From contig VYDD01000146.1 in NCBI GenBank assembly GCA_009843625.1, forward strand, positions 1-33,329: a DNA stretch of 33,329 nt, given 5' to 3'. The translations under genes and the position numbers were made by a program. Of the stretch, positions 17,419 to 27,096 are shown piece after piece (within the stretch, counting starts at the first letter, position 1; every line of letters starts with the position of its first letter). The stretch is from Gammaproteobacteria bacterium. GTDB taxonomy: Bacteria > Gemmatimonadota > Gemmatimonadetes > Longimicrobiales > Gaopeijiaceae. The notes under the pieces were generated by a model. The model ran no database searches and was not told the DNA's origin. It saw only the letters and a list, made by a program, of their open reading frames with translations.

Positions 17419-18602
17419 TAACTGGCTCCGGGAACCAGCGTGATGCCCCCCGCCTGCTTGCCTGTCTCCGCCATTCCCACTCGCTCGTAGGTCGCGAGGT
17501 CGATGACCTCGACGATGCCCGGCTGTCCCCCGATTCCTTCGACGGTGACGAAGGCGAAGCGGTTGTCCGACGTCACGACGACCCCGTGGGTAACTTCCTG
17601 GGTGCTCTCGATCTTCGCCAGCTGCTCGCCGGTGTCGAGATCCCAGACCGCCAGGTGGCCGCTGCCCTTGAGGGTCGCGAGCAGGCGCGAGCCATCGTGG
17701 GTGAGGGCCAGGTTGTAGGGCGCGCCGTCGGCGGGCATGCGCCGGGCCACGCTCCAGGACTCGATGTCCACCTGGACGATCTCGTTGCCGCGGTTGCAGG
17801 CCACGTACACGAAGCGCCCGTCGCCGGAGAGCGTGGTCCAGGTCGGCGAGCAGGCGGCCATGCCGGAGCCGCCCATCGCGCCGGCCATGTCACCGGTGGT
17901 CCCGCCGGCCATGCCGCCAGCGCCCATCCCCCCGCCATGGGCGACCGGTTCGTCGACCGGCTCTCCCGTCACCAGGTTGAGCCGCCGGGTCACCTCGAGC
18001 GAGAAGGTGGACATCTCCACCAGCTGGTCGTCCATCATGCACGCCGAGTAGTTGTGCATGCCGTCCGGCGACATGCGCGACCCGTGCGGCATGGTGCAGG
18101 TGGTCACCTGCTCGATCTCGTACATCTCCTCGGTGTCGACCACCGACACCGTGCTCGGGACGTGGTCGCCGTAGAAGTTCGAGTTGACGGCGAAGGCCAG
18201 CACTCCGTCGGGGGTGAGCGACACGGTCGCGGGGAAGAACCCGAGCTCGGTGGCGGCCACCACCGTGTCGGGGCCGGTCTCGTACTTGAGCAGGTAGCCG
18301 TTCGGGAAGCCGTGCCCGAGCGTCAGGTACCAGTATTCGCCCGACGGGTCGAAGAACATCCCGTGCGGGCCCTCGATCTCCGCGGGCCAGCGGCCCACCC
18401 GGATGACCTTCTCCACCGAGAGCCCGCCTTCCGGCGTGAACTCGAGCACCGCGACCTCGTCCTCCGACTCCGCGGCCACGTATGCGCGGTACGACTGCGC
18501 CTGGGCTGGTTCGGGCGCGACGACAAGCACCGCCAGCAGCGCGGCGGCCGCGAGCCGGAGTGACTCGGCGCGGCGATGGCGCCGCGACAGGCCCTTCGTC
18601 AC
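17418..18602 (-). CDS. YncE/YVTN-type beta-propeller protein, secreted, with Met/Gly-rich insert
   Basis: ESLRLAAAALLAVLVVAPEPAQAQSYRAYVAAESEDEVAVLEFTPEG; repeated LSPDG/LTHDGSRLLATL blades; GTGA overlap with the upstream gene at 18599-18602. The ORF-track start at 19643 extends into an out-of-frame reading of the neighbour. Confidence 0.85.
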   Translation of the reverse strand: MTKGLSRRHRRAESLRLAAAALLAVLVVAPEPAQAQSYRAYVAAESEDEVAVLEFTPEGGLSVEKVIRVGRWPAEIEGPHGMFFDPSGEYWYLTLGHGFPNGYLLKYETGPDTVVAATELGFFPATVSLTPDGVLAFAVNSNFYGDHVPSTVSVVDTEEMYEIEQVTTCTMPHGSRMSPDGMHNYSACMMDDQLVEMSTFSLEVTRRLNLVTGEPVDEPVAHGGGMGAGGMAGGTTGDMAGAMGGSGMAACSPTWTTLSGDGRFVYVACNRGNEIVQVDIESWSVARRMPADGAPYNLALTHDGSRLLATLKGSGHLAVWDLDTGEQLAKIESTQEVTHGVVVTSDNRFAFVTVEGIGGQPGIVEVIDLATYERVGMAETGKQAGGITLVPGAS

Positions 18603-20584
18603 GGAACCAGCGTCCTCCTCGGCTGCAGCCTCACCGACCAGAGCCCGGAGTGGTGCTCGGCGATGAACAGGTGTCCCTTGTGGATCTGCGGGCCCCAGCT
18701 GAATGGCGCATTGGGCACGAAGGCGTCGGGGTCGTTGGCGGCGTAATGCGCGATCTCGCGGCCCTGCAGCCCCAGGTTGCCCTTGAGCTCGCCGGAGATG
18801 TCGATGACGCGGGTGCCACCGTTGTAATACGCTGCGTAGAGGCGGTCTCCGTCGATCCACATGTTGTGCGACCCGGCCTCCGGGATCTCGTAGCGCGCGA
18901 CCTCTTCGGGGTTGTTGGGGTCGGTGAAGTCGACGACGTGGATGTAGCCGGCCATGCGCGGGGGCGTGCGCTCGGCGTCCAGGTCGTTGAAGCCGGGGCG
19001 GCCGATCTCGTCGCCCATGAAGATGTAGAAGCGTCCGGTCGGGCTCCAGTACGGGAAGGCCGCGTGGGTCGCCCCGCCGATGTCGGCGAAGCGGGTCATG
19101 AGCACCGGGTTCGAGGGGCTGCCGCCCCGGTCGCCGCCGCCCACGTCGATGACCGCCACCCCGTCGGCCCAGTTGGACGTGTACGCGATCCCGTCCACAA
19201 TCCAGATGTCGTGAATGCCGTGGCCGGGGGTGTCCAGCTCGAAGCGGCCCACCCGGTGCGGGCTGGTCGGGTCCTCGATGTTGATCACGTCGAAGCGGAC
19301 GCCGTTGTTCACCGCGTACACGTGGTTGTCGTAGACGAAGACGTTGTGGACCCCGCCGGTCAGCTCGTCGTCGAAGGTGGAGAGGATTTCCACATTGCGC
19401 GGGTCCGAGCAGTCCACGATGACGATGCCGTTGCGCCGGTTGGAGGCGCCCTCGCGCGAGATCACGCAGACGCGGCCGTCCTCGGAGACCTTCACGTCGT
19501 TGGTGGTGCGCGCGTCCACCACCAGCGAGTCGGTCATGACCGGAGCCGCCGGGTCGGTCACGTCCCACCAGTAGGTCGCGCCGTAGGCGCCCCAGGTGCC
19601 GGTGATGGCGTAGTCGCGGCCGTCGACCCCCTCCCACACCCACAGGTCGGAGGTGGGAACGTCGCGCACGGCGCCCTGGCCGATGAACTCCACCGTCTCG
19701 CTCACATTGCGCGGCTCGATGCGGATGGTCTGGTTGGCGGAGTGGCCCGGAACGGTGGCCATGACCGTGTACACTCCCGGCCGGTACGCCACGAAGCGGC
19801 CCTGCTGGTCGATCTCGGCGGGCCAGAAGTCCGCGGTGGCCTCGACATCCGCGTAGGGCACGACCGAATAGGTCACGGGGACGTCGCTGGCCTCGTCGCC
19901 TCCCATCGGGGTGGCTTCGAAGCGGATTACGTCGCCGGTACGACCCACCTCCTGGCTCCCGGACAGCGCAATCGAGGTGACCGGGCTCGCGACCACGTCG
20001 TAGACGACCTCTCCGGCGATGCCCTCGGCGGTCGCGGTCAGGGTGACCCGGCCGGGTGCGTGCGCGCTGAACACGCCGAAGCGGTCGACGCTGGCCACCG
20101 ACTCGTCGCTGGTGCTCCAGCCCAGCTCCACGTCGCCGCGGACATCGTCGACCGCGTCGTACACGGTGGCCCGGTGGCGCATCACCGTGCCCACGTAGAA
20201 GTGCCCGCTCTCGCCCGGCGAGATCTCGACCCGGTCGAGGGCGGGGTACGGCACCGAGACGGTCATCTCCGCGCGGATGTTGCGGTCGGTGGCGACCATC
20301 AGCGTCACCAGGTAGTCGCCGCCGTACACCGCCTCGACGGCGCCGGTGGTTCTGTTCACGTCCAGACGCCCGCGCGCGCCCCGGGCCATGTACATGATCG
20401 GGGCATCGACGGCGTTCCCGTCGGCATCGACAACGCTGGCCGTGATCTGCCCGCTCTCACCGGGCTGGAGGGTGAGCACCCCTTCCTCCACGACGATGCG
20501 CGCAGGTTCCTGGGCGGTGAGGGACGGCGCGCCGAGCGCGAGAAGGGCGAGGAAGCAGAGGACGCTGGCAGGACGGATCTTCAT
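18599..20584 (-). CDS. LVIVD-repeat protein with N-terminal Big-like (Ig-like) domains, secreted
   Basis: MKIRPASVLCFLALLALGAPSLTAQEPARIVVEEGVLTLQPGESGQITASVVDADG; WDVTDPAAPVMTDSLVVDARTTNDVKVSEDGRVCVISREGASNRRNGIVIVDCSDPRNVEILSTF; VHNVFVYDNHVYAVNNGV. Confidence 0.87.
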   Translation of the reverse strand: MKIRPASVLCFLALLALGAPSLTAQEPARIVVEEGVLTLQPGESGQITASVVDADGNAVDAPIMYMARGARGRLDVNRTTGAVEAVYGGDYLVTLMVATDRNIRAEMTVSVPYPALDRVEISPGESGHFYVGTVMRHRATVYDAVDDVRGDVELGWSTSDESVASVDRFGVFSAHAPGRVTLTATAEGIAGEVVYDVVASPVTSIALSGSQEVGRTGDVIRFEATPMGGDEASDVPVTYSVVPYADVEATADFWPAEIDQQGRFVAYRPGVYTVMATVPGHSANQTIRIEPRNVSETVEFIGQGAVRDVPTSDLWVWEGVDGRDYAITGTWGAYGATYWWDVTDPAAPVMTDSLVVDARTTNDVKVSEDGRVCVISREGASNRRNGIVIVDCSDPRNVEILSTFDDELTGGVHNVFVYDNHVYAVNNGVRFDVINIEDPTSPHRVGRFELDTPGHGIHDIWIVDGIAYTSNWADGVAVIDVGGGDRGGSPSNPVLMTRFADIGGATHAAFPYWSPTGRFYIFMGDEIGRPGFNDLDAERTPPRMAGYIHVVDFTDPNNPEEVARYEIPEAGSHNMWIDGDRLYAAYYNGGTRVIDISGELKGNLGLQGREIAHYAANDPDAFVPNAPFSWGPQIHKGHLFIAEHHSGLWSVRLQPRRTLVP

Positions 20585-20664
20585 CTCGGTTACTCCATGC
20601 AACGGATCGACTGTCGGGCCTGAAAAAGTCGAAAAATCCGCGGGTTTGCGCAAATGCAACAGTC

Positions 20665-21516
20665 CTAGAAATTCACCACCAGAGCCATGGTCAGCACTCG
20701 ATCCGACTTGTCCAGCGGGATGGGCACCTTGCCCGCGGACTCCCCCTGCATGCTGGTGAGGGGGACGTCGACCAGCGAGGGCCGGTTGTCGAACTGGTAC
20801 TGGAACTTGGCCTGCAGCCCGAAGTGCTCGCTCATCGAAACGCCCAGCGAGGTCACCCAGTCCGCGCGCAGGTCCGCCGGATTGAAGCCGTTCTCGTCCA
20901 CCACCAGGGTGCTCTTCAACTCCGTGTTGTCGGTCAGCTGGATCTCGTATTCGCCGGAGACCTGGAGTCCGATGAAGGTGTTGGCCGCGTCGGGATCGGG
21001 CACCACGTCGTCCTGCCTGGTCACGGTGAGCCCGTAGGAACTGCGCAGCTGGTGCACTTCATCCTCCACCCAGCGCGTCGACATGCCGGCGACCAGCACG
21101 TAGCGGCCATCGATGCCGGTGAAGGTGTTGCGGGTCCATCCCAGCTGGCCGAACACCGACGACCGCTCCGAGAACTCGCGGTCGCCGCGGAAGCGGATGT
21201 GGTAGTTTTCCGCCGATACCCGGGTCTCGCTCTCCTCTTCGACCCGATAGTCGTCGGCGGTGCCGATGGCAGAACGCTTGAAGCGGCTGGTGTTGGTGCG
21301 CAGGGCTCCGAACTCCAGCCTGGTCTCGGTCCTCTCCCATTCCGTGATCAGCTCGTTGGCGAGCCCGAACGTGGTCGATTCGGTGTTGCCCCGGGTCTGG
21401 ATGAAGCTGAACTCGCTGGAGTTGGACCACTCAGGCGGGAGAGGAATCTGGGGGATCTGCGCGCTGGCGTCGGTGCCGGTGCCCAGCAGCACCGCGAACA
21501 CCAGGGAGAAGGGCAC
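20665..21516 (-). CDS. DUF481-like outer-membrane protein
   Basis: GTG start VPFSLVFAVLLGTGTDASAQ; LPPEWSNSSEFSFIQTRGNTESTTFGLANELITEWERTETRLEFGALRTN; C-terminal ..KSDRVLTMALVVNF ends in Phe. Start could also be 21603. Confidence 0.82.
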   Translation of the reverse strand: MPFSLVFAVLLGTGTDASAQIPQIPLPPEWSNSSEFSFIQTRGNTESTTFGLANELITEWERTETRLEFGALRTNTSRFKRSAIGTADDYRVEEESETRVSAENYHIRFRGDREFSERSSVFGQLGWTRNTFTGIDGRYVLVAGMSTRWVEDEVHQLRSSYGLTVTRQDDVVPDPDAANTFIGLQVSGEYEIQLTDNTELKSTLVVDENGFNPADLRADWVTSLGVSMSEHFGLQAKFQYQFDNRPSLVDVPLTSMQGESAGKVPIPLDKSDRVLTMALVVNF

Positions 21517-21563
21517 GCAGCCACCCGTCCCCGGCGGGTGCCCGGCCGGAAAGCGACCTCGTG

Positions 21564-22019
21564 TTACCAAACGCCCTCGTAGCCGTCCGCGGCGAGATTC
21601 CACTTGGGCCCGAACACGTGAAGCTTCGTCGTTGGCGCCGAGCCGTCGGTGAGTTCTCCGCCGACATGGGTCCAGGCGAGCAGGCTTCCCTCCAGGTTCA
21701 GCACCGGCACGCCCTTCCTGCTCATGCGGCGTGCGTACTTCGAGCTCCGCGCGCCCACCGTGCAGTAGGCGACCACGGTACAGTCTCCCAGTTCCTCGAG
21801 CTGGCCCTCGAACTCCTCGGGGGTGATCGCTCCGGGCAGGGTGGACACCGCTCGTTCCGCCGGAGAGCGAACGTCGACGAGCACGGTATCGTTGGCGGGC
21901 AAGCGCTCGCGGAGCGCCGCCGCGCTGATGGTCCTGACCTCGGGAAAGCGACGGCCGACCTGCGAAATCATCCCCTCCAGCGCCCGCCGTCTGTCTTCCT
22001 GCGAAGCCGCGTTCTTCAC
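21564..22019 (-). CDS. Rhodanese-like domain protein
   Basis: NDTVLVDVRSPAERAVSTLPGAITPEEFEGQLEELGDCTVVAYCTVGARSSKYARRMSRKGVPVLNLEGSLLAW; catalytic loop CTVGARS. Confidence 0.9.
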   Translation of the reverse strand: MKNAASQEDRRRALEGMISQVGRRFPEVRTISAAALRERLPANDTVLVDVRSPAERAVSTLPGAITPEEFEGQLEELGDCTVVAYCTVGARSSKYARRMSRKGVPVLNLEGSLLAWTHVGGELTDGSAPTTKLHVFGPKWNLAADGYEGVW

Positions 22020-22074
22020 GCTGTGTCCCCTGGTCCCAGGTGCATGCAGCCGTCTCTCGAATACGCTCCGTTCA

Positions 22075-22989
22075 TCAAATGAAGAACATGCCTCTTGTCA
22101 GCCCGGCCGACTCCGCCCACTCGCCCGCGGCCATCTTCTTCCCCCCTTCGGGCCGCACCTTGCGGACCAGCAACTGGCCATCCGGAGCCGCGACGCGAAT
22201 CCCTTCGGGGCTGATGCCGGTGACCTGCCCGGGGCGAATCGAGAGCGCGTCGTCGATCCGCGAAGCGCCGTAGAGCTTGATCCAGGCGCCGTTGAACGTA
22301 CTCCAAGCGCCCGGCTGGGGATCCGCGCCGCGCACGAGGTTCCACGTCCGGCGCAGCGGCAGATTCCAGGAGACCCGCACGTGCTCGTGTTTGCACCAGC
22401 CTTCGTAGGTGGCCGCGGAATGATCCTGGGGGATCTTCGGCGCCTCGCCCGCGCGCACCAGGTCCACGCCCTCGAGCATGGCGTCGACCCCCATGGGGAA
22501 GAGGTGGTTGAAGTAGAGGCTGCCCAGAGTATGATCCCCGACATCGACTTCCTTCTGAAGGAGAATCGGGCCCTCGTCGAGCCCGTCGTCGGGCCAGAAG
22601 ATCGAGAGCCCCGTCTTCTCCCTGCCCCAGATGATGGGCCAGTTGATGGAGCTGGGGCCGCGATGCAGCGGGAGCAGCGAGGGATGATACTGGATGGTCC
22701 CGTGGGTCGGGATGTCGAGGGCCTGCTCGGGCACGAAGAGGGTCACGTAGGCCATCACGCCCAGATCGGGGCGGAGCGATTTCATCTGCGCCCAGGTGTC
22801 CTCGTTCTTGAAGGAGGAGGGCTGGAAGAGGGGCAGGCCGTGTTCGCGGGCCGCTTCCGCGAGCGGGTCGGGGCGCTGACCGGGCTTTTCGGGACGGGTG
22901 TAGACGCCGACGATGTCCTCGCCGCGCTCGACCAGCGCGTTGAGGACAGCCGCGCCGAAGGCCTGCTGGCCGTTGACGATGATTCTCAT
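22075..22989 (-). CDS. Formyltransferase family protein (methionyl-tRNA formyltransferase / 10-formyl-THF hydrolase-like)
   Basis: MRIIVNGQQAFGAAVLNALVERGEDIVGVYTRPEKPGQRPDPLAEAAREHGLPLFQP; IQYHPSLLPLHRGPSSINWPIIWGREKTGLSIFWPDDGLDEGPILLQKEVDV. Confidence 0.9.
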   Translation of the reverse strand: MRIIVNGQQAFGAAVLNALVERGEDIVGVYTRPEKPGQRPDPLAEAAREHGLPLFQPSSFKNEDTWAQMKSLRPDLGVMAYVTLFVPEQALDIPTHGTIQYHPSLLPLHRGPSSINWPIIWGREKTGLSIFWPDDGLDEGPILLQKEVDVGDHTLGSLYFNHLFPMGVDAMLEGVDLVRAGEAPKIPQDHSAATYEGWCKHEHVRVSWNLPLRRTWNLVRGADPQPGAWSTFNGAWIKLYGASRIDDALSIRPGQVTGISPEGIRVAAPDGQLLVRKVRPEGGKKMAAGEWAESAGLTRGMFFI

Positions 22990-22992
22990 CCT

Positions 22993-25032
22993 TCAGCTCA
23001 CCGGACGGTTGGCGTTCATGACCCAGCGATCATACCAGGCGAGGTAGCGCTCGTAACGGTCCTTCTGGTAGCTGGGGACGCGGATGCCGTGGCTCTGGCC
23101 CGGATAGACCACGAGCTGGGTGGGCACGCCCCGCCGGCGCAGCGCCTGGTAGAGCTGCTCGGAGTTGAGGATGGGCACGTTCCAGTCGTCCTCGCCGCCC
23201 ATGATGAGGGTCGGGGTGGTGACCTCGTGCACCTTGTTGAAGGGGCTGATGCGCTCCCAGTTGTCGCGGTTGTCGCCCTCCCACGGGAGCCCCAGCTCGG
23301 CCTCCCACTGCCGCTGGTAGTGGTCGTGCCCGTAGTTGGCGATGTAGAGCACTTCGCTGGCCCCGGTGATGGCGCCCTCGAAGCGGTCGGTCTGCGTGAT
23401 GACGTAGTTGGTGAGGATGCCCCCGTACGACCAGCCGCCCACCCCCAGCCGGTCGGGGTCGGTCCAGCCCTGCTCGATGGCGTAGTCGATGCCCGCCATC
23501 ACGTCCTTGAAGTCGGGGTTGCCCCAGTCCGCCCACAGCGCCGCCGAGAAATCCTGGCCGTAGCCGGACGAGCCGCGCGGGTTGGTGCGCACGACCACGT
23601 AGCCGTGGGCCGCGAAGAGCTGCGACTCGAACTGGAAGGAGTGGCTGTACTGGGAGACCGGGCCCCCGTGGATGCGCAGGATGGTGGGATAGGCCCGTCC
23701 TTCCTCGTAGTCAGGTGGGAAGGTGACGAAGCCCTCGACTTCGATGCCGCCCTCGGAGGGGAACTGGATGTTGCGGGTTTCGGCGACGTTGACCGTCCCG
23801 AGGAAGTCGTCGTTGTGGCCCGTGATGCGGCGGAGCGAGGCTTCTCCGTCATCGAAGTCCTCGACGGCGTAGATCTCGCCGGGACGGTCCAGGTGGTTGA
23901 CCAGGGCCGCGAAGGTGCCGCCGCGCCGGTCGAAGCCCGAAGCCGACAGCCCGCCGGACACCGGCCGCTCCAGGTCCGAGCCGTCGGGACGAATGCGCGC
24001 GATGTGGTTCTCGGACGAGTCCTCGAGCCCGAACCAGATCCACTCGCCATCGGGAGAGAAGCGGGGCGAGCGCACGTTGCGGTCCAGGTCGGTGGTGAGC
24101 AGCCGGGGCTCGCCCCCGTCCGCGGAGACGACCGCCAGGTGGGTTGTGGCGTACCAGATCAGGTCGGGGCGGATGCCGGTGCTGTAGGCGATCCAGCGGC
24201 CGTCCGGGCTCCACTGCGGTGAGCCGTCGGAACCGGGGTTGGTGGTGACCTGCCGGGGCGAGTCGGTGGGCTCCTCCAGGTCCGCCGAGACCACCCAGAT
24301 GTCGTTGTTGGCGTTCAGGTCGGGATCTTCCGTCCGGTTGGAGACGAACGCGATCTGCGTGCCGTCCGGGCTCCAGACGCCCAGGGACTCATTCCAGCGC
24401 CCCGTGGTGAGCTGCTGCAACTCGTTGGCATCGATCTTGTAGACGTACAGGTGCGTCATGCGTGAGCCGGTCAGGTATCCGGCTCCGTCCCGCTTGAACT
24501 GGATGCGGTCGATGACCCACGGATCCTGCGGAGCGTTGGGCTTCGCATCCTCGTCATCCTCCTCGGCATCGCGGATGGTGAGGAGGAGGCGCGTGCCGTC
24601 GGGCGACCAGCGGTATCCGCCGACACCCTGCTCGACGTCGGTGAGGGGGAAGGCTTCGCCGCCGCGCCGGTCGAGCGCCCACACTTGGGTCGGGTCGCCG
24701 TCGCGCGCCGCCGTGAAGGTGAGGTATCGGCCGTCCGGACTCCAGGCGGGAGAGCCGGCAGACTGCTTGTCGCGCGTGAGCGGGACGGGGTCGCCGCCCG
24801 CGACCGGCGCCATGTAGACGCGGGTATAGGAGCGTTCATCCTCCAGGGAGGTGCGAGAGACAGTGTACGCGACCCAGTCGCCCTCGGGACTGACCACCGG
24901 TGAGCCGACGTTCTCGAGCTCGAACAGATCGTCGACCGTGATGTTGCGCCGCTCCTGCGCGACTGCGGCTGGAGGCGCGAGCGCCGCCGCGAATAGCGCG
25001 AACCCGAGGGCTGCCGTTGCGAGAGCCTTCAT
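22993..25032 (-). CDS. S9 family peptidase (prolyl oligopeptidase-type), secreted
   Basis: N-terminal signal peptide, WSPDG propeller repeats, catalytic GGWSYGGILTNY, LIMGGEDDWNVPILNSEQLYQAL and QSHGI motifs. Confidence 0.95.
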   Translation of the reverse strand: MKALATAALGFALFAAALAPPAAVAQERRNITVDDLFELENVGSPVVSPEGDWVAYTVSRTSLEDERSYTRVYMAPVAGGDPVPLTRDKQSAGSPAWSPDGRYLTFTAARDGDPTQVWALDRRGGEAFPLTDVEQGVGGYRWSPDGTRLLLTIRDAEEDDEDAKPNAPQDPWVIDRIQFKRDGAGYLTGSRMTHLYVYKIDANELQQLTTGRWNESLGVWSPDGTQIAFVSNRTEDPDLNANNDIWVVSADLEEPTDSPRQVTTNPGSDGSPQWSPDGRWIAYSTGIRPDLIWYATTHLAVVSADGGEPRLLTTDLDRNVRSPRFSPDGEWIWFGLEDSSENHIARIRPDGSDLERPVSGGLSASGFDRRGGTFAALVNHLDRPGEIYAVEDFDDGEASLRRITGHNDDFLGTVNVAETRNIQFPSEGGIEVEGFVTFPPDYEEGRAYPTILRIHGGPVSQYSHSFQFESQLFAAHGYVVVRTNPRGSSGYGQDFSAALWADWGNPDFKDVMAGIDYAIEQGWTDPDRLGVGGWSYGGILTNYVITQTDRFEGAITGASEVLYIANYGHDHYQRQWEAELGLPWEGDNRDNWERISPFNKVHEVTTPTLIMGGEDDWNVPILNSEQLYQALRRRGVPTQLVVYPGQSHGIRVPSYQKDRYERYLAWYDRWVMNANRPVS

Positions 25033-25212
25033 GATGAACTCCTGTACAGATTGAGTAATGATCCTGACCGAAGGGGAGGCGAAGATGAGTAACGAAGCCG
25101 GGGGAATCCGGGCGCACGCAAGAATAACAGCGAGTCAACGGAGGGCGCGACCCGAATCGGCCGCGCGCCGGAAGCGCATGGAGGCAGCGATGATGATGGG
25201 GGGATCTGGAGT

Positions 25213-25228
25213 GTCCACCGTGGTGGAC
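25213..25228. promoter_or_regulatory. Inverted repeat GTCCACC-GT-GGTGGAC upstream of lipoprotein gene
   Basis: Two 7-bp arms with a 2-bp spacer, in the divergent intergenic region. Confidence 0.35.
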
Positions 25229-25270
25229 AGTGCCGCACCCGCGAGAGTCGGCGGAGTGGCACCTTTCCTC

Positions 25271-25663
25271 ATGCGGGCGATGCTGGTGACGGCGGTGACC
25301 GCGCTCGCCACCGCCTGCGCCGCGCGCGCCGGGGAGGGCAACCCGGCCATCACGCCCGGCCTCGAGGATCAGATCGAGATCCGGATCATCAACAACAACT
25401 TCAGCGATGCGCGGATGTACGCGGTGCACCCGCGCGGGCGCGAGTACATCGGCATGCTCACCGGGAAGACCGAGGCCAACTACACCCTGGACTGGGACAT
25501 CTCGCAGACGCTCTCGATCGAGATCTCGCTGCTCGCGGGCGGAACCTGCACGACGGAAGAACTGATCGTCGATCCCGGCGAGGCCCTCTTCCTCAGCATC
25601 GATTCGACGCTGGCCACGATGACGAACTGCCGGCCGACCGCGACGGGGATCGGCGGGGGTTAG
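25271..25663 (+). CDS. Small secreted/lipoprotein-like protein of unknown function
   Basis: [66 protein letters not shown]...; signal sequence with Cys. Upstream in-frame ATGs are also possible. Confidence 0.65.
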   Translation: MRAMLVTAVTALATACAARAGEGNPAITPGLEDQIEIRIINNNFSDARMYAVHPRGREYIGMLTGKTEANYTLDWDISQTLSIEISLLAGGTCTTEELIVDPGEALFLSIDSTLATMTNCRPTATGIGGG

Positions 25664-27096
25664 TTGCCGGTTGGCGTCAGGCCGAGTTCCTTGAGGTGAT
25701 CACGGCCCACTTGGGTTAGCCGAAACCGCTGGTTGACGCTGCTTGGCTTCTCGGGAATCGTCATCTCGATCCAGCCCTGCTCAAGGCAGGGCTTGAGATA
25801 CCGCTTACGCAGGTTTCCGAGGTTCCGGAGCCCCAACGCGGTCAAGATGTCCTGGCGGCTCATGTCGCCCGAGATGGACAGCAGCAGTTTCTCTCGAGGT
25901 GTGGCGAGGGAAGCAGTCTCAGCCACCTCCGGTAGGTGCTCGCCGGCAGCGGTTGGTGGACGGTCATCCGGTCCATCGCTGGCCGCGTCCTCCCGTTGTG
26001 CTTTGGTCGGCTGATCCGGCCGATCCTCCCGTACTTCCGAGGGCTCGGCAAGGGAAAGGTCGTATTGCCCGGATGCGGTTGGTGGTACCGTCGTGGGGGA
26101 CTGATCTTCGAAGGGCTCACCTCGGAGCACTTGTGCCAATTCCTCTGGTGTCCTGGGGTTCGGCCATGGCTTCGCACCGCGGTTAAGCAGGCCGTTGAGG
26201 CCCTCGGAGGGCTCGCCGCCGGAGCGAACGTAAACCGACACGAACCTCAGCTTGTCCAGTTGGTCGGTTGCTCCTGCCCAGGTACCGCCATGCCCATGGT
26301 CCGAGTTCACCACAAGGGCGGCGTCCGACAGCGCGTAGATGAGCTTGTTGCGCTGCATGGCATGGCCCACCACGAAGCGGGCTGCGGGATCGTATGGGCA
26401 AACAAGAACCAGTTGTCCCCCCATCAAAGCCCCGCGGTTTCCCCGGTTCAGGGCCGCCCGTTCGAGACCGTTGGCCAGAACACCCACGGACTGGCCACCG
26501 GCTTCCAATGCGCCCCTCATCGCGGCCTGGTCGACTCCGCGCGCGCCGCCGGAGATGATCGTCGTGTTCGCTTCGGCGCTGAGCCTGCCAACGTCTTCCG
26601 TGTACTCGATGAGGTCTTCCTTGACCTTCCTGGAACCCACAACCGCCAGCCCGCCACCGTCCAGAATCGTGCGATCCCCGCACCCGTAGAGGACCGGCGG
26701 GGCGTTGCCTCGCATCCGGGCCTTCAGCTTTCGCGGATAGTCCGGATCAGCCCGGGTAACCACCCACAGGGCGCGCGCGCCCCATCGCTCGACCGCCTGC
26801 GCCAGGAGGAATCCGCGGCCCAGAAGCCGGTGAATTCGTTCGGCGTCCAGGCTGGCGAGGGATTCCCGCACCGTTTCCCGAGCGTCACTACCGAGCAAAT
26901 CGGCTGGTTCGCGGTGGATGGTCCGAAGCCGCGTGGCGAAATCGCGATACTCGGCGGTGCTCAGTGGACGCAGCTTGGCCGCACCCACGCTCCCTCGCTG
27001 GGTCCGCGGTCTCGGAGGGCGTCTCCGCCGGCCCGCGAGCAACGGCGCGGTCAACAGCAGAATCGCCTGCGCGTTCGGGCTGAGATCGGCGTTCAT
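25660..27096 (-). CDS. Divergent DprA/SMF (SLOG superfamily) protein with C-terminal winged-helix domain
   Basis: [96 protein letters not shown]...[19 protein letters not shown]-term [57 protein letters not shown]. Start MNADLSPN overlaps the helicase stop (TGATG). Confidence 0.88.
   Translation of the reverse strand: MNADLSPNAQAILLLTAPLLAGRRRRPPRPRTQRGSVGAAKLRPLSTAEYRDFATRLRTIHREPADLLGSDARETVRESLASLDAERIHRLLGRGFLLAQAVERWGARALWVVTRADPDYPRKLKARMRGNAPPVLYGCGDRTILDGGGLAVVGSRKVKEDLIEYTEDVGRLSAEANTTIISGGARGVDQAAMRGALEAGGQSVGVLANGLERAALNRGNRGALMGGQLVLVCPYDPAARFVVGHAMQRNKLIYALSDAALVVNSDHGHGGTWAGATDQLDKLRFVSVYVRSGGEPSEGLNGLLNRGAKPWPNPRTPEELAQVLRGEPFEDQSPTTVPPTASGQYDLSLAEPSEVREDRPDQPTKAQREDAASDGPDDRPPTAAGEHLPEVAETASLATPREKLLLSISGDMSRQDILTALGLRNLGNLRKRYLKPCLEQGWIEMTIPEKPSSVNQRFRLTQVGRDHLKELGLTPTGN

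Noticed and set aside
18482-20623. 713-aa plus-strand ORF
   Set aside because: Antisense shadow of the LVIVD-repeat gene.
21823-24222. 799-aa plus-strand ORF
   Set aside because: Antisense shadow spanning the rhodanese, formyltransferase and S9 peptidase genes.
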